In this document: piece after piece, positions 10,414 to 20,900 of the stretch | Numbering within the stretch: position 1 is the first letter of the stretch | Layout: each line of letters opens with the position of its first letter | Origin: Farysia itapuensis | Taxonomy: Eukaryota; Basidiomycota; Ustilaginomycetes; Ustilaginales; Ustilaginaceae | Reading direction: 5' to 3' | Assembly (NCBI GenBank): GCA_023212645.1 | Contig: JALBYC010000019.1 | Span: 152,092 to 216,091, forward strand | DNA: 64,000 bases | Program-made: the position numbers and the translations under genes | The notes under the pieces: generated by a model | Databases searched by the model: none | Seen by the model: the letters and a program-made list of their open reading frames with translations, nothing else | What the model was told of the DNA's origin: nothing

Positions 10414-10616
10414 TACCCAGCAATATATACCACAGCCTTTTTTTTACCTGTCTGTCAAGACGATTCCAGTGGTGCGGTCTTATAGAGAGAGAGCTGTGTA
10501 GCTTTGAGGCACTTGATGAAATTCTCGGAAGTCGGGAATAGGAACGTCAACCTGGCAGAAAGGATGGGAAGATCCTCTTTCCTGAATACTTTCGTAAGCG
10601 CGCCCACTTCGCCGAG

Positions 10617-11522
10617 ATGTTTGCTCCAATGCTGAGGAGAGGTGCAGTAGTGGCTCGGGCCGGCACTCGAACGGCGCTAATGGCCAAGGTCGTAGCCCCT
10701 CGTGCCGTTCAGATCGTTCGACCGCTTCGTTCATTCACAACTACACCACCTTCACCAGAAGAACCTACGTTAAGTCGAGCCGAACGACTAAAGAAGCGCT
10801 TTTGGAAGACTGTGACGCTACAAGAGCCCGGGTCGAGTACCAAGCCGGGCGCTTCAGTCGGGTACAGGATCTGCCTGGATGGTAGACCAATTCGAGCGCC
10901 GGCAGGGGGCGAGATTGTCGTCCCGGCAAATCGCAAGCTTCTCGCGGCCTGCATTGCACAAGAATGGTCGGATCAGGACTCGAACTTGAAACCGCACACC
11001 TTGCCACTGACAAGTCTGACGGCTCGCGCGCTCGAGGGCTGCTCAGACCCTGCAGAACGAGCGACGATCGAGGCAGACTTACTACGGTATCTCGAAAACG
11101 AAACCGTGTGTTTCCAGGAAGAACAACCGGACGCACTCGTCAAGCTCCAACACCAGCATTGGGACCCGCTTATTGCGCACATCAACGAGAAGTTTGGCCT
11201 GGATGTAAAGCCGTTCACGGGCTTGCTCGGTAACGATCATGATCCGCGCACGCTCGATACTTTCCGCACCCTCCTTTCCGAGCTAGACAACTTTAATCTC
11301 GCAGCATTTGAGCGTAGCGTGCTGATCACCAAGTCGTTCCTGATCTCGGTCGCTCTCGTATCGGGTCAGTACAGCGTCGAACAAGCAGCTCAGGCTGCAT
11401 CGGTAGAAGTACAGTCGCAGATCGATAGATGGGGCGCCGTCGAAGACAGTCACGACGTAGACCACGCCGATCTCAGACGCACCCTGGGCAGTGTCGCCAT
11501 CACAACCGTGATCAACTCATAG
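10617..11522 (+). CDS. ATP12: ATP12, mitochondrial F1-ATPase alpha-subunit assembly chaperone
   Basis: 301 residues. The first 45 or so are rich in Arg and Ala and poor in acid residues (MFAPMLRRGAVVARAGTRTA...), a good mitochondrial presequence. The mature part has the family features: the GYRICLDGRPIRAPAGGE strand-turn segment, LAACIAQEWSDQ, PLTSLTARALEG and the C-terminal half with W-x-P-L and a GQYSVEQAAQAASVEVQSQIDRWG stretch followed by VEDSHDVDHADLRR. ATP12 binds free F1 alpha subunits and prevents aggregation during assembly of ATP synthase. Length is that of fungal homologues. It converges with the peroxin gene, stops 74 bp apart. Confidence 0.93.
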   Translation: MFAPMLRRGAVVARAGTRTALMAKVVAPRAVQIVRPLRSFTTTPPSPEEPTLSRAERLKKRFWKTVTLQEPGSSTKPGASVGYRICLDGRPIRAPAGGEIVVPANRKLLAACIAQEWSDQDSNLKPHTLPLTSLTARALEGCSDPAERATIEADLLRYLENETVCFQEEQPDALVKLQHQHWDPLIAHINEKFGLDVKPFTGLLGNDHDPRTLDTFRTLLSELDNFNLAAFERSVLITKSFLISVALVSGQYSVEQAAQAASVEVQSQIDRWGAVEDSHDVDHADLRRTLGSVAITTVINS

Positions 11523-11596
11523 CACAAACCAATGCACGTATCTAGCAGAATGCGGTGTTTCACCCGTGTGCGTGTAGTGAGCGCGGTAGTGTGCCG

Positions 11597-13879
11597 CTAT
11601 TGAGCCGCTTGGGACAACCGTTCGCTGATGCTAGACCGTTTGCCGGTGGACGGTGAGATGGGCGGAGCAGGATCGCCACTCGGCCCAATGTCCGTGTCGA
11701 CAGCCGCGGCTACGTCCTCCCTCACATCAGGGTCGGCATCGGGACCGACGCCAAGACCCGTCAAGCCAGAGTTGGCACTGTCAGAGCTCGTGGTAGGCTT
11801 GCTCGACGCTGCCGGGTTGGGCGACGAAGGAGCGGGGCCATGCACGCCATGCTCGACAATCTCAAGCAGGACCGCGCGACGGATCCATTTGCGGTGACGC
11901 GTGTATCTTCCCATCCCAGACTTGCGCGACATCTTGTCCCATGCATTGTCGCCGTACTGCCAGCCATCTGCGTCGACGTCCCACACTTCAGCAGGAGCGC
12001 CTGTCACGCGAGTGGCCGTCGCCCCTACATCGCCCAGCGAGGGCGAGGGCGGAGTGGAGCCGCCAGTATTCGAGGTAGCCCCGGATGTGCGCGCACGAAT
12101 CTTGTTAAGTGCGTCACCGATGTAACCCTGCTTGGCTGCCGCAAGAGCGTCTTTGTCGTCTACGGCTGTGGCTGACTTGATAGCAGCCTCCTTGGCGTTG
12201 CCTTTGTACACAGAGCTGCTGGAAGTTTGGACAGCTACGGACGAGTTGACGCCTGCAATCGTCCATTCAGCATCAATCCACTGCCACTTGATCGTTCTGC
12301 GCGTGAATGCTTTGGCGTCGGTCGGCGTTGGCGCCGGCGTAAGCATAATTTTGGTGGGAGGTAGACTGAACGAGGACGGCGGCGACACGGGGTTGTTGGA
12401 CTCGTCGGACCAACTAGGTCGCTCCTGGGGTAACAACGCAGCTGTCCAATCCAAGCCCACCCACCATCGCTGGTTTTCAAAGATGGAGAACTGGTACACG
12501 ACATCTTCGTGTCGCAGCACCTTGTCTTGTGCCGCAGACGACTGGTTAGCATTCGACTTGGTAGAATCAGTAGCAGGTGTGAGGTTAGCTTTGGGAAGCA
12601 GAACCGTGCCGTCGTCGTGATAGAGGCCGTGGGCCCATTCATCATCGAGATTTCCTTTTCCGTATGCTTCGCGGAACGGAGTCTGTCCGCTGAGCACGCG
12701 ACCGGTTCCACGAATGATTCGGCGCACGGTGGCACTTTTCCATATAGCCTGTCGATACAAGCTGCCCCACGGCGAACACCAGGTCAAAGCCACCGTGCCA
12801 ATCAAGCACACCAGGCTCCGGACGGTCAGCGCGCCTATGGGATACGGCGGGAGTAAAGTGACGTTGTAAGCGGATACTCGATGCCACTGGACGCGGTAAG
12901 CGAGGGACTTTGCTGAACGGAACACGGGGGCCAACGGTGTCTTGCCTAGGAAGTTGCCGAGCTGGTCGCCTCGGGCAAAAATCGGGGCTGTCTTGCTCTG
13001 GAGCAGGGCGACATGCTCGTGTCCGATCAGACGAAGAACAAGGTGGTAAGCCCGATAGTTGACAGCCATCAAACCGGCCACTATGGACGAGAAGGAAACT
13101 GGCAGAACCAAGGTGGGGAAACCATGCTCTCTGAGCGGAAGGAATGCCGCCAGCCACAACGGCCACGTAAAGATGATAAAGGCAGCCACAGCTTTGGTGT
13201 TCATCGGGCTTGGGTCCCATGAGATCAGTTGAACAGCTGGAATCAGGACATTGCTGCGGAAGGACGAGAAGAAGTCGGCAAGCTCTGATAGTTCGGCTAG
13301 CGTGGCGTTGATGGATGCTGCTGAAACAACGTCGTGCTTCTCAAATGACTTTGGCGGATGTGTTCGCGGCTTAGCAAAAGACAGTTGCCTGCGGACACCA
13401 GTGTAAGCGATCCAGCCTAGGATGAGCAGCTGGGGCGTATACCGAACGAACTCGTATCCAAAAGCGCAGACGAGCCAGAACGAAACGAGAAGCAGCACTG
13501 AAGACGACCCGGAGCCTTTTCCTCCCGTCCAGGTCGCCAAGCGCACGAATCGATTCAATGCATGAATGAAGGGACCAAAGGCGGCCAGGACCCGCACGAC
13601 CGAGGTGGGGACCCGCTCAAGGATTTCGGCTGACGAGAGCGGTTCGAAAGTCGACGAGAGCGAGGACGCCGACGAGAAGGACGTAGATGAGACCCGAGCA
13701 TTGCTTGTGACGATCGAAGGCGGTGTAGACTTCACCGGTGTCGTGGGATTCGACATCGTGTGATGAGGTGTCGTGCTCCGAATCGTCTGGTTGGATGATG
13801 TGTCCGGTCTATAGATATACGTATGGCCTCGTGAAAGCGTCACCGTGCGTCGTTCGGAAGTCGGAACCGAGTGGGCCAT
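11597..13879 (-). CDS. Pex24/Pex30-type peroxin with DysF domain
   Basis: 760 residues. The N-terminal half holds several hydrophobic segments (for example about 127-144, 147-163, 229-246, 250-270 and 350-370), as in the Pex24/Pex28-Pex32 integral peroxisome and ER-membrane proteins. The C-terminal half has a split dysferlin (DysF) domain. DysFN is at VVYQFSIFENQRWWVGLDW. DysFC comprises the WQWIDAEWTI strand and later the W.YGDNAWDKMSRKSGMGRYTRHRKWIRR block. The two parts are separated by a disordered stretch. Such proteins control peroxisome number and ER-peroxisome contacts. The long start (13879) has a good context, but Met42 (ATG at 13756) is about as plausible: a TATATCTATAG element lies roughly 55-70 bp ahead of it. 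Head-to-head with PIG-S. The exact paralogue cannot be named. Confidence 0.85.
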   Translation of the reverse strand: MAHSVPTSERRTVTLSRGHTYIYRPDTSSNQTIRSTTPHHTMSNPTTPVKSTPPSIVTSNARVSSTSFSSASSLSSTFEPLSSAEILERVPTSVVRVLAAFGPFIHALNRFVRLATWTGGKGSGSSSVLLLVSFWLVCAFGYEFVRYTPQLLILGWIAYTGVRRQLSFAKPRTHPPKSFEKHDVVSAASINATLAELSELADFFSSFRSNVLIPAVQLISWDPSPMNTKAVAAFIIFTWPLWLAAFLPLREHGFPTLVLPVSFSSIVAGLMAVNYRAYHLVLRLIGHEHVALLQSKTAPIFARGDQLGNFLGKTPLAPVFRSAKSLAYRVQWHRVSAYNVTLLPPYPIGALTVRSLVCLIGTVALTWCSPWGSLYRQAIWKSATVRRIIRGTGRVLSGQTPFREAYGKGNLDDEWAHGLYHDDGTVLLPKANLTPATDSTKSNANQSSAAQDKVLRHEDVVYQFSIFENQRWWVGLDWTAALLPQERPSWSDESNNPVSPPSSFSLPPTKIMLTPAPTPTDAKAFTRRTIKWQWIDAEWTIAGVNSSVAVQTSSSSVYKGNAKEAAIKSATAVDDKDALAAAKQGYIGDALNKIRARTSGATSNTGGSTPPSPSLGDVGATATRVTGAPAEVWDVDADGWQYGDNAWDKMSRKSGMGRYTRHRKWIRRAVLLEIVEHGVHGPAPSSPNPAASSKPTTSSDSANSGLTGLGVGPDADPDVREDVAAAVDTDIGPSGDPAPPISPSTGKRSSISERLSQAAQ

Positions 13880-13960
13880 GTTAGGTCTCTAAAAGTGACC
13901 AACACCTCGGCACAAATTGACATTCGGCTTGATCATCAGAGTAACCTGCATCGTCTGAAT
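13880..13960. promoter_or_regulatory. 81-bp bidirectional promoter, peroxin / PIG-S
   Basis: Only 81 bp separate the ATG codons of two divergent genes if the long peroxin start is used (204 bp if Met42 is the start). Promoter elements must then be very compact or lie inside the coding sequence. No other function is visible. Confidence 0.4.
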
Positions 13961-16003
13961 ATGGCAGCACTGGGATTTCAGAGCTTGTGGACGCAGGCGA
14001 CGATCCTGCTCTGCTTCTGGTCTGCCATATTTCTCTCGGTCCCATACTGGCTTCGCTTCACCACAATTCAGCGACTCCCGCTGCCAAAGTCGGACGTATA
14101 TGGTCTGGAAACAATAGCAGAATGTCCCGTCCTCTTTAACACGTCTCTGCATGTGCTTGTGGATTCAGAATTAGTGTCGGACCATCATGACACGTTCCTG
14201 CGTCAGGTAGAAGAGCTAATAGGGGACAGTCTACGAGTCAAAGACAAATTCGAGTTGGGCACAAGTCTCGAGTGCGTCCGCTGGCAGGTCAACACTCGTC
14301 TCCTTAGGGATGACGAACCGTCGGCAACTCTGGCATTCGACACACATCAGCTTGCGCATAATGTACATGTCACATCGACGTCGAACATGGGTGCCATTAG
14401 CGGAGTGCCCGTGATTCGACTTCAAGACACACATCATGACATGCTGCCAGACGCGATCAGCGCTGCCGTCGTCGCTCACATCTTGAAGCTGCGCGGTGAT
14501 ACACCCCTCTCTCTTGATGCCAGCCAGTCGGCGTCTGGCACGAACGCAGCGGAACAAGACCCTCGCATCATACAGTATAGCAAGCACGTTCGCCTCGTTT
14601 TCAGCATTATGAACCAAGACATTTCTTCAGGGGCTGCTTACGATAGCGCGCTCCTGCACGATCTGGCTCGCTCAAATCACAGTCGTGCCTCACCATCTAA
14701 TCCAATTGCAGAGCTACTTGAGGAGCTGGCAGAGCTGCATGATTTCCACGTTGAAAGTCAAGTGCAGTGGTTTGCTCCCCTGCATTTCCAACCAACACAA
14801 GAGAGACTGGAAGAAGTCGTGGAAGTCAAAGACGAGGAGGTCATCATGGTCGACGAAGAGATCGAAGAGGAATATGAAATTGATCCTGACGACGTTCAGC
14901 ATGATTCAGAGGGGTCTTTGGACGCCACAGCCGAGGAACAGGAGGTTGATGCTTTACTCCCGACCAAAAAGACCGGAAAGCGCACAGTCACACGCCAGGT
15001 CCCACGTTTACAAAAGGTCGTCCGACAGACACGCACGCCACTCCCCACCCGGCACGTTGTAGAGTGGGACGATCTCAAAGTGTTTGTCAATTCGGCTGAA
15101 TGGAGCTTGATTTCGACTGTTCCTCCGCCTACCTCTACCACAGCGAAAGCGGATCAGCGGCCGTTTGACCAAATGTCACATACACACGATCTGCACTTCT
15201 TGCTGTATGTCCCGAGTCGAGTCAATGCGCCTTTGCTATTACGGTCGCCGACGGGAGAAGGTGTCAGTGATGCAAACGCCTGGTTGATACCGCAATGGGG
15301 CGGCGTGGTCATTCTAAATCCACCTGCTGCGGCCGGAGAGGACGTCGCAATTGTTCCTTCTACTCCTGAAGCGCGCTCCAATCTTGACACAGTAACAGAA
15401 CTACCCGTACCTCAAGTCGTAGAGGCAATTGAACTGTTTGCGAGGCAGCTCCGCATTCTTCTAGGTCTGGGAACTGACTCACGCCCCTCGGAGCTGGAAG
15501 ACAGCTACGAAGCAGAGCAAGACGCACAGATTGCCGAACAAGTGCGGCTTCAGGTCCTATTCCAGCGTCGCATCCTCGAGACGGCCCGGGAAACCGTCAC
15601 TACCCTCGGAGGCATTGTGCGTCTCGTTGATAAAATCGAGAACCTGGGTGTAGGCCCAGACGTGCAGCACGACGTCCAGCTCGCTATTGAAACGCTCCAC
15701 TCTCTCAACGATCCCGCCGCTCTCACATTCACACCATCCGACATTACTGGCAATCTGGCCGAGGTATTGCGCAAAGTGCAGCATGCTCACGCACTGGCCA
15801 ACCGTGCGTTTTTCAACCCAGATATGCTCGCACTGCTCTACTTCCCAGATGAGCACAAGTATGCAGTGTACACGCCTCTCTTTGGCCCACTACTCGTCCC
15901 GCTGGTCGTGACGACTGTGAAGCTGATCAAGACAGCTCTTTCCTCAGCTGCATCACGCAAATTCAGCCCGCACACTGCGCGTTCATCACGCGGTTCTATG
16001 TGA
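13961..16003 (+). CDS. GPI17: PIG-S/Gpi17, GPI transamidase subunit
   Basis: 680 residues from ATG at 13961; the frame is open upstream but has no ATG there. The N-terminus has a transmembrane helix (about residues 10-28) followed by PYWLRFTTIQRLPLP, a hallmark of PIG-S. A large luminal domain follows, and a second membrane helix is at the C-terminus (FGPLLVPLVVTTVKL), giving the usual two-helix topology. PIG-S is part of the ER transamidase that attaches preformed GPI anchors to proteins. Two features are unusual: an acidic and Glu-rich insertion (about 288-330, rich in EE and DE) followed by a basic run, and an expanded luminal part. The family is normally about 530-580 residues, so this is a longer version. 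It converges with the following gene, stops 62 bp apart. Confidence 0.92.
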   Translation: MAALGFQSLWTQATILLCFWSAIFLSVPYWLRFTTIQRLPLPKSDVYGLETIAECPVLFNTSLHVLVDSELVSDHHDTFLRQVEELIGDSLRVKDKFELGTSLECVRWQVNTRLLRDDEPSATLAFDTHQLAHNVHVTSTSNMGAISGVPVIRLQDTHHDMLPDAISAAVVAHILKLRGDTPLSLDASQSASGTNAAEQDPRIIQYSKHVRLVFSIMNQDISSGAAYDSALLHDLARSNHSRASPSNPIAELLEELAELHDFHVESQVQWFAPLHFQPTQERLEEVVEVKDEEVIMVDEEIEEEYEIDPDDVQHDSEGSLDATAEEQEVDALLPTKKTGKRTVTRQVPRLQKVVRQTRTPLPTRHVVEWDDLKVFVNSAEWSLISTVPPPTSTTAKADQRPFDQMSHTHDLHFLLYVPSRVNAPLLLRSPTGEGVSDANAWLIPQWGGVVILNPPAAAGEDVAIVPSTPEARSNLDTVTELPVPQVVEAIELFARQLRILLGLGTDSRPSELEDSYEAEQDAQIAEQVRLQVLFQRRILETARETVTTLGGIVRLVDKIENLGVGPDVQHDVQLAIETLHSLNDPAALTFTPSDITGNLAEVLRKVQHAHALANRAFFNPDMLALLYFPDEHKYAVYTPLFGPLLVPLVVTTVKLIKTALSSAASRKFSPHTARSSRGSM

Positions 16004-16065
16004 CACAATGAACAAGTAAATCTGATTAGCTGGTATCGGGACACAATGTGTGCGGATTTGAAATC

Positions 16066-17640
16066 TCAGTCGTACTCGACATCATCAAAGACTTCAGGTT
16101 CTTCGGCGTCCGCGTTGCCGGTCTGAGCGTTTGGCGCAGGTTCATCTTCCGAATCGCTGTTCTTCACGTCTTTTGCAATCATGGCTTCGTATGCGGCATC
16201 ATACTCGTAATCATCGTCCTGCATCTTGCGTTTGGAAGAAGCCAGTTGTGTCACCCGTGGTTTGGGCGCACCGCGGTGGTTCAACAGCGAAGGAATGTTG
16301 GTCTTGCGCGTCAGTCCGGGGCGCCTGGCCGCGCCGGAAGTGAGCAATGTCGTGAGAGGCTTGCCAAAGAAAGAGCTCGGGCCTGGTGATCGTGTGCCTG
16401 TAGGCACTGGTGAGCTGCGAGCCGAGGAAGAGAAAGACCCACTGTGATCGGATATGCGCTTGATGTTGACCATAGCTGGCGGGTCTGAGTGTATGATCTT
16501 GTCTTCATCTGCGTCCAGACTTAGCGGGGCTGGATCGATTTTTGTTGGCTCATCTTCAGCTTCGCTTTTTTCATCAGGTTGGGTCTCTGTTGGCTTAGCA
16601 GCGACTTTCGCTGTCTTGCTTGCTTTCTTAGCCTTACTGGACTTGCTGTCAGACTTTTCTTTCGGTGCCGACTTCTGGGAAAGCTCGGTATGTGTCGAGA
16701 TATGTTGACCATCCCGCGACGATCCTTGGGTTCCCTCTATCTCGTCTTCTGCGATCGACCTTTTCCCTCGTCTGGAAGTGCGAGGTTTGTCTGCAACCTC
16801 GACCGCTTCGGTGACTTCGGTCGCAACGCCATCATCGTCTTCGTCATCGGAAAAAGACTTTGGCTTGCGTGATCTCTGAGTCTTGGTAGATTTGGCGGAG
16901 GTCGAAGTCTTCGGTTCTTGCTGAGGTTGCATGTGTAGGGGCCGCCCATCAGCATCGCAGGTTGGGCTATACGGCACGCTCCTGCGCGAGGAACGAGCTG
17001 ATCTGCGAACGGACATTGCTTCTTCTCTCGCTATCGCCGCAGCGAGTGCGGCGTCGTCCATCACGTCTTGATCTTGTCCTGCACTGGAGTTGCTCACACG
17101 CTTCCGCTTGCTGCTGTCGTCAGAGTCACGAGCGCTTCGCTTATTCGATGCCGCAGGCGTGGTAATCTCGACGAAGGCTTGTGGGCTTGTTCGTGTGGGG
17201 CTTTCTTCAACGCGCCTTGTCGGAGGAGATGGGATCGGAGAATGCGGCTGGCTAGTTCCACGACCTTCATCTTCTGGTTCGCTGTCGGATGGCACATCGT
17301 AAACGCTCTTCACAGGTGAGTTGGGCTCCGAATTGGGGACGATGTTGTCAGTGCGTCGTTTCAGATTCGCCGCTCTCGAAGGGCGCAACGGGCTTATGTC
17401 GGTCGAGATTGTGGTCCTACCTATCGAAGACGTATGACTGGTTGACGGCGAAGACGGCATTAAGTCTGAAGTGTTCGCCAACGAGCTCCTCGTCACTGAG
17501 CTGAGCGAGGACGGCGCGGTTGGAAAGAGACTTTTGGGCATGGTGGTAAGATCAGAAGCGTGATTGGTCACAGTGTCGTGTAGTGGCGCAGCATTCTCCT
17601 TGTCGATCAAGATGTTGTAGCCCTCTGGGAAGAAAGGCAT
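16066..17640 (-). CDS. Disordered nuclear-type protein with KEN box and D-box
   Basis: 524 residues, no recognised globular domain. The sequence is rich in Ser, Pro, Lys and Glu, with many SP sites and basic clusters (KRKR, SRRGKR) that could act as nuclear signals. Two degron motifs stand out. A KEN box lies at residues 14-16 in LIDKENAAP, a context resembling the N-terminus of securins. A full destruction box RxxLxxxxN (RPGLTRKTN) is at 440-448. Both are known recognition signals for the anaphase-promoting complex. The C-terminus is strongly acidic (DDVEYD). My inference is a cell-cycle-regulated chromatin or mitotic protein; identity with securin is only a guess. It is divergent from PRP8, with 271 bp between starts. 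Confidence 0.8.
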   Translation of the reverse strand: MPFFPEGYNILIDKENAAPLHDTVTNHASDLTTMPKSLFPTAPSSLSSVTRSSLANTSDLMPSSPSTSHTSSIGRTTISTDISPLRPSRAANLKRRTDNIVPNSEPNSPVKSVYDVPSDSEPEDEGRGTSQPHSPIPSPPTRRVEESPTRTSPQAFVEITTPAASNKRSARDSDDSSKRKRVSNSSAGQDQDVMDDAALAAAIAREEAMSVRRSARSSRRSVPYSPTCDADGRPLHMQPQQEPKTSTSAKSTKTQRSRKPKSFSDDEDDDGVATEVTEAVEVADKPRTSRRGKRSIAEDEIEGTQGSSRDGQHISTHTELSQKSAPKEKSDSKSSKAKKASKTAKVAAKPTETQPDEKSEAEDEPTKIDPAPLSLDADEDKIIHSDPPAMVNIKRISDHSGSFSSSARSSPVPTGTRSPGPSSFFGKPLTTLLTSGAARRPGLTRKTNIPSLLNHRGAPKPRVTQLASSKRKMQDDDYEYDAAYEAMIAKDVKNSDSEDEPAPNAQTGNADAEEPEVFDDVEYD

Positions 17641-17911
17641 GAATGCTGAGACCTCACGCAGTGATTGGTGAGCAGAAGGATGAGAGTCAAGGCGTGTTAC
17701 TTTGACACGCCACCACGGTAAGTCGCGCCGTTCTGCTCTTTCAATTTACGCGCCAAATTCGCGAAACTGAAAATATTGCGCTGTTAGAGCACGAGGGAGG
17801 CTGAGTCAAAGTGCAAAGTTGTATCGCGCGGAAGAAGATTTTGCTGCTCTCGAGTTCACTCGCACTCGCCAGAATTCCAAGCAACCACCATCCCACCTAG
17901 CACATATCAGT
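17641..17911. promoter_or_regulatory. Putative bidirectional promoter, KEN-box protein / PRP8
   Basis: 271 bp between divergent ATG codons, AT-rich near 17740-17780 (TTTCAATTTACGCG, AAAATATTG). A shared promoter is inferred from position alone. The PRP8 frame is open through part of this region but without an ATG. Confidence 0.4.
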
Positions 17912-20900
17912 ATGTCAGGGCCGCCGGGCTACAGAGGAGCGCCGTCGTCTTCTGCATCGGCAGCAGTGCGTGGTCCGCCACCTGGACTGCCTGCAGCGGC
18001 GGCTTACAATGAGCCTGCTTCGCTCTCGCCTGAGCAGCTTCAAGCTAAGGCGAGAAAATGGCAGCAATCTCAAAGCCGTCGCTTCGGCGACCGTCGTGGT
18101 AAGACCGGTTTCGTAGACACTGGAAAGCAAGACATGCCTCCCGAAGTTCTGCGCAAGATCATCAAGGAGCACGGCGACATGACCAATCGAAAGTATCGAC
18201 AAGACAAGCGTGTTCACCTCGGTGCGCTCAAATACGTCCCCCATGCCATGCTCAAAGTACTGGAAAACATACCTATGCCCTGGGAGCAGATTCGTGAAGT
18301 CCCTGTCCTCTACCACATCACAGGAGCCATCACCTTTGTCAACGAGGTTCCCAAAGTGATCGAGCCAATATACCATGCCCAGTGGGCAGCCATGTGGATC
18401 GCCATGCGCAGGGAGAAGCGCGATCGACGACATTTCAAGCGCATGCGCTTTCCACCTTTTGACGATGAAGAACCTGTTGTCGACTATTCGGACAATCTGC
18501 TCGATGTCGACCCCCTCGAAGGCATTCAACTCGAGCTCGACGAGGACGAAGACGGTGCCGTGATTGACTGGTTCTACGACCACAAGCCGCTCATCGACAA
18601 TCGTCAACACGTCAATGGCCCCTCATACAAATTCTGGAACCTCGATTTGCCACAGATGGCCACATTGCATAGACTCGGCAAGACCCTTCTCAGCGACTTT
18701 TCTAACGACGACAACAACTATCACTACCTTTTCGACAAGAAAGCTTTCTTCACAGCAAAAGCGCTGAACATGGCCATTCCTGGAGGTCCAAAGTTCGAGC
18801 CACTGTACAAAGACACTGATGGATTTGACGACGACTTTACCGATTTCACCGATTTCCGCAAAGTCATCATTCGCCAACAGATTCGCACAGAGTACCGAGT
18901 CGCCTTTCCGCACCTGTACAACAGTCGCCCTCGCTCCGTCCATATCGGAAGGTATCATGAGCCGAAGAGTGTTTACATTCGCTCCGACGACATTGATCAA
19001 GCATTCTATTTCGACCCGATGCTCAATCCCATCTCTGCTCGGTCTCTCGCGAGCTCCAACGCTTTCCGCCCAGAATACACAGACGGTACGCCCGTATTCA
19101 GCCACGAGGACGAGGTTTTCGGTCAGGGTGTTGAGGGGGATGACGAGCTGCCGGACGAAGTTGCCTTTTCCCTTCCAGAGGAAGTGTCGCCCTTCATGGA
19201 GGATGAGCCGTTGGAGAAAGAACTCACTGCAGATGCTATCGCACTTTGGTGGGCCCCAAAGCCGTATAACATGCGAAGCGGAAAGACTCGTCGTGCCGTC
19301 GACGTTCCAATCCTCCAAAATTGGTATTTGGAACATTGCCCGCCAAATCAACCCGTCAAGGTCCGGGTCAGTTACCAAAAGCTGCTTAAAACCTTTGTCA
19401 CCAACAGCCTGCACGAACGGAAGCAGAAGGTGCACAAGCACACCAATTTGTTGAAGGAGCTTGGCAAGACTAAGTTTTTCCAGACAACATCCGTCGACTG
19501 GCTCGAGGCCGGCTTGCAAGTCGCCAAGCAGTCTTTCAACATGATGAATCTGCTCATCCATCGAAAGGGCGCATCGTACCTCCACCTGGACTACAATATG
19601 AATCTCAAACCCACCAAGACACTCACAACCAAGGAGAGAAAGAAGAGCAGATTCGGAAATGCTTTCCATCTTGTTCGTGAGCTGGCGAGAATCATCAAGC
19701 TAGTGGTAGATTCCCATGTTCAGTTCCGCCTAGGCTCTATTGACGCCTTCCAGCTCGCAGATGGACTTCAGTACCTCTTCAACCATATCGCCACACTCAC
19801 CGGCGCTTACCGTTACAAGTACGCGATCATGCATCAGGTTCGAGCTTGCAAAGACTTGAAGCATGTCATCTACTATCGTTTCAATGCTGGTGGTGTTGGT
19901 AAGGGACCAGGAGTTGGCTTTTGGGCACCTTCCTGGCGTGTCTGGATTTTCTTCTTGCGCGGCATTACGCCCTTGCTCGAACGTTGGCTCGGTAACCTTC
20001 TCGCTCGACAATTCGAAGGCCGTGGAGGGCGAACGGGTGTAAGCAAGATCACAAAGCAGCGAGTCGAAAGCTCTGCGGATCTCGAGATGAGGGCGGCAGT
20101 CATGAGTGACATCCTCGATAGCATGCCAGAGTCCATGCGAGCGAACAAGATCAAGACTATTATGCAGCATTTGGCCGAAGCCTGGAGAGCGAACCGGGCG
20201 AACCTACCATGGGCGCCGGGTCTTCCACCGGCAATCGAGTCGCTCATCTTGCGCTACGTCAAGATGAAGTTTGATTGGTGGGTGTCTGTCACACACCAAG
20301 TCCGAGCAAGGATCGTAAGGGGTGCTACAGTCGATAAGACCGCAAGTCGAAAGAATACCGGTCGTCTCACACGACTATATCTGCGAGCAGAAGCTGAAAG
20401 ACAGAAGGAGTATTTGGCTTCTGGTCCGTACATTGACTCATCGAGCGCTGTTGCGATTTACAGCTCTCTCGTTCACTGGCTTGAGCAGCGCCGCTTCAGC
20501 CCGATACCCTTCCCAAGTCTGAACAACAAGCACGACACCAAGATTCTTGTACTGGCGCTAGAACGACTGAAGGAAAGCTACTCGGTCAAGGGAAGGCTAA
20601 ATCAGAGTCAAAGAGAAGAGCTTGCATTGATTGAGCAAGCATTCGACAACCCGCACGAAACTCTTGCTCGTATCAAGCGGCTGATGTTGACTCAGAGAGC
20701 CTTCAAGGAGACTGGTTTTGAATTCTTCGACACATTCACACAACTCACGCCGACCTACGACATCGAGCCGATCGAAAAGATCACCGATGCCTATCTCGAC
20801 CAATACCTGTGCTACGAAGCAGATAAGCGGCAGCTGTTCCCCGCTTGGGTCAAGCCAAGCGATTCAGAACCAGTGCCTCTGCTCGTGTACAAGTGGTGCA

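Noticed and set aside
17819..17911. Upstream in-frame extensions of several genes, for example PRP8
   Set aside because: They begin with TTG or GTG, not ATG, in PRP8 and in eight other genes (FHIP-like, PIG-S, GET4, FRS2, importin-11, G-patch, membrane protein, dihydroorotase). Nuclear genes should start at ATG, so the first ATG was used.
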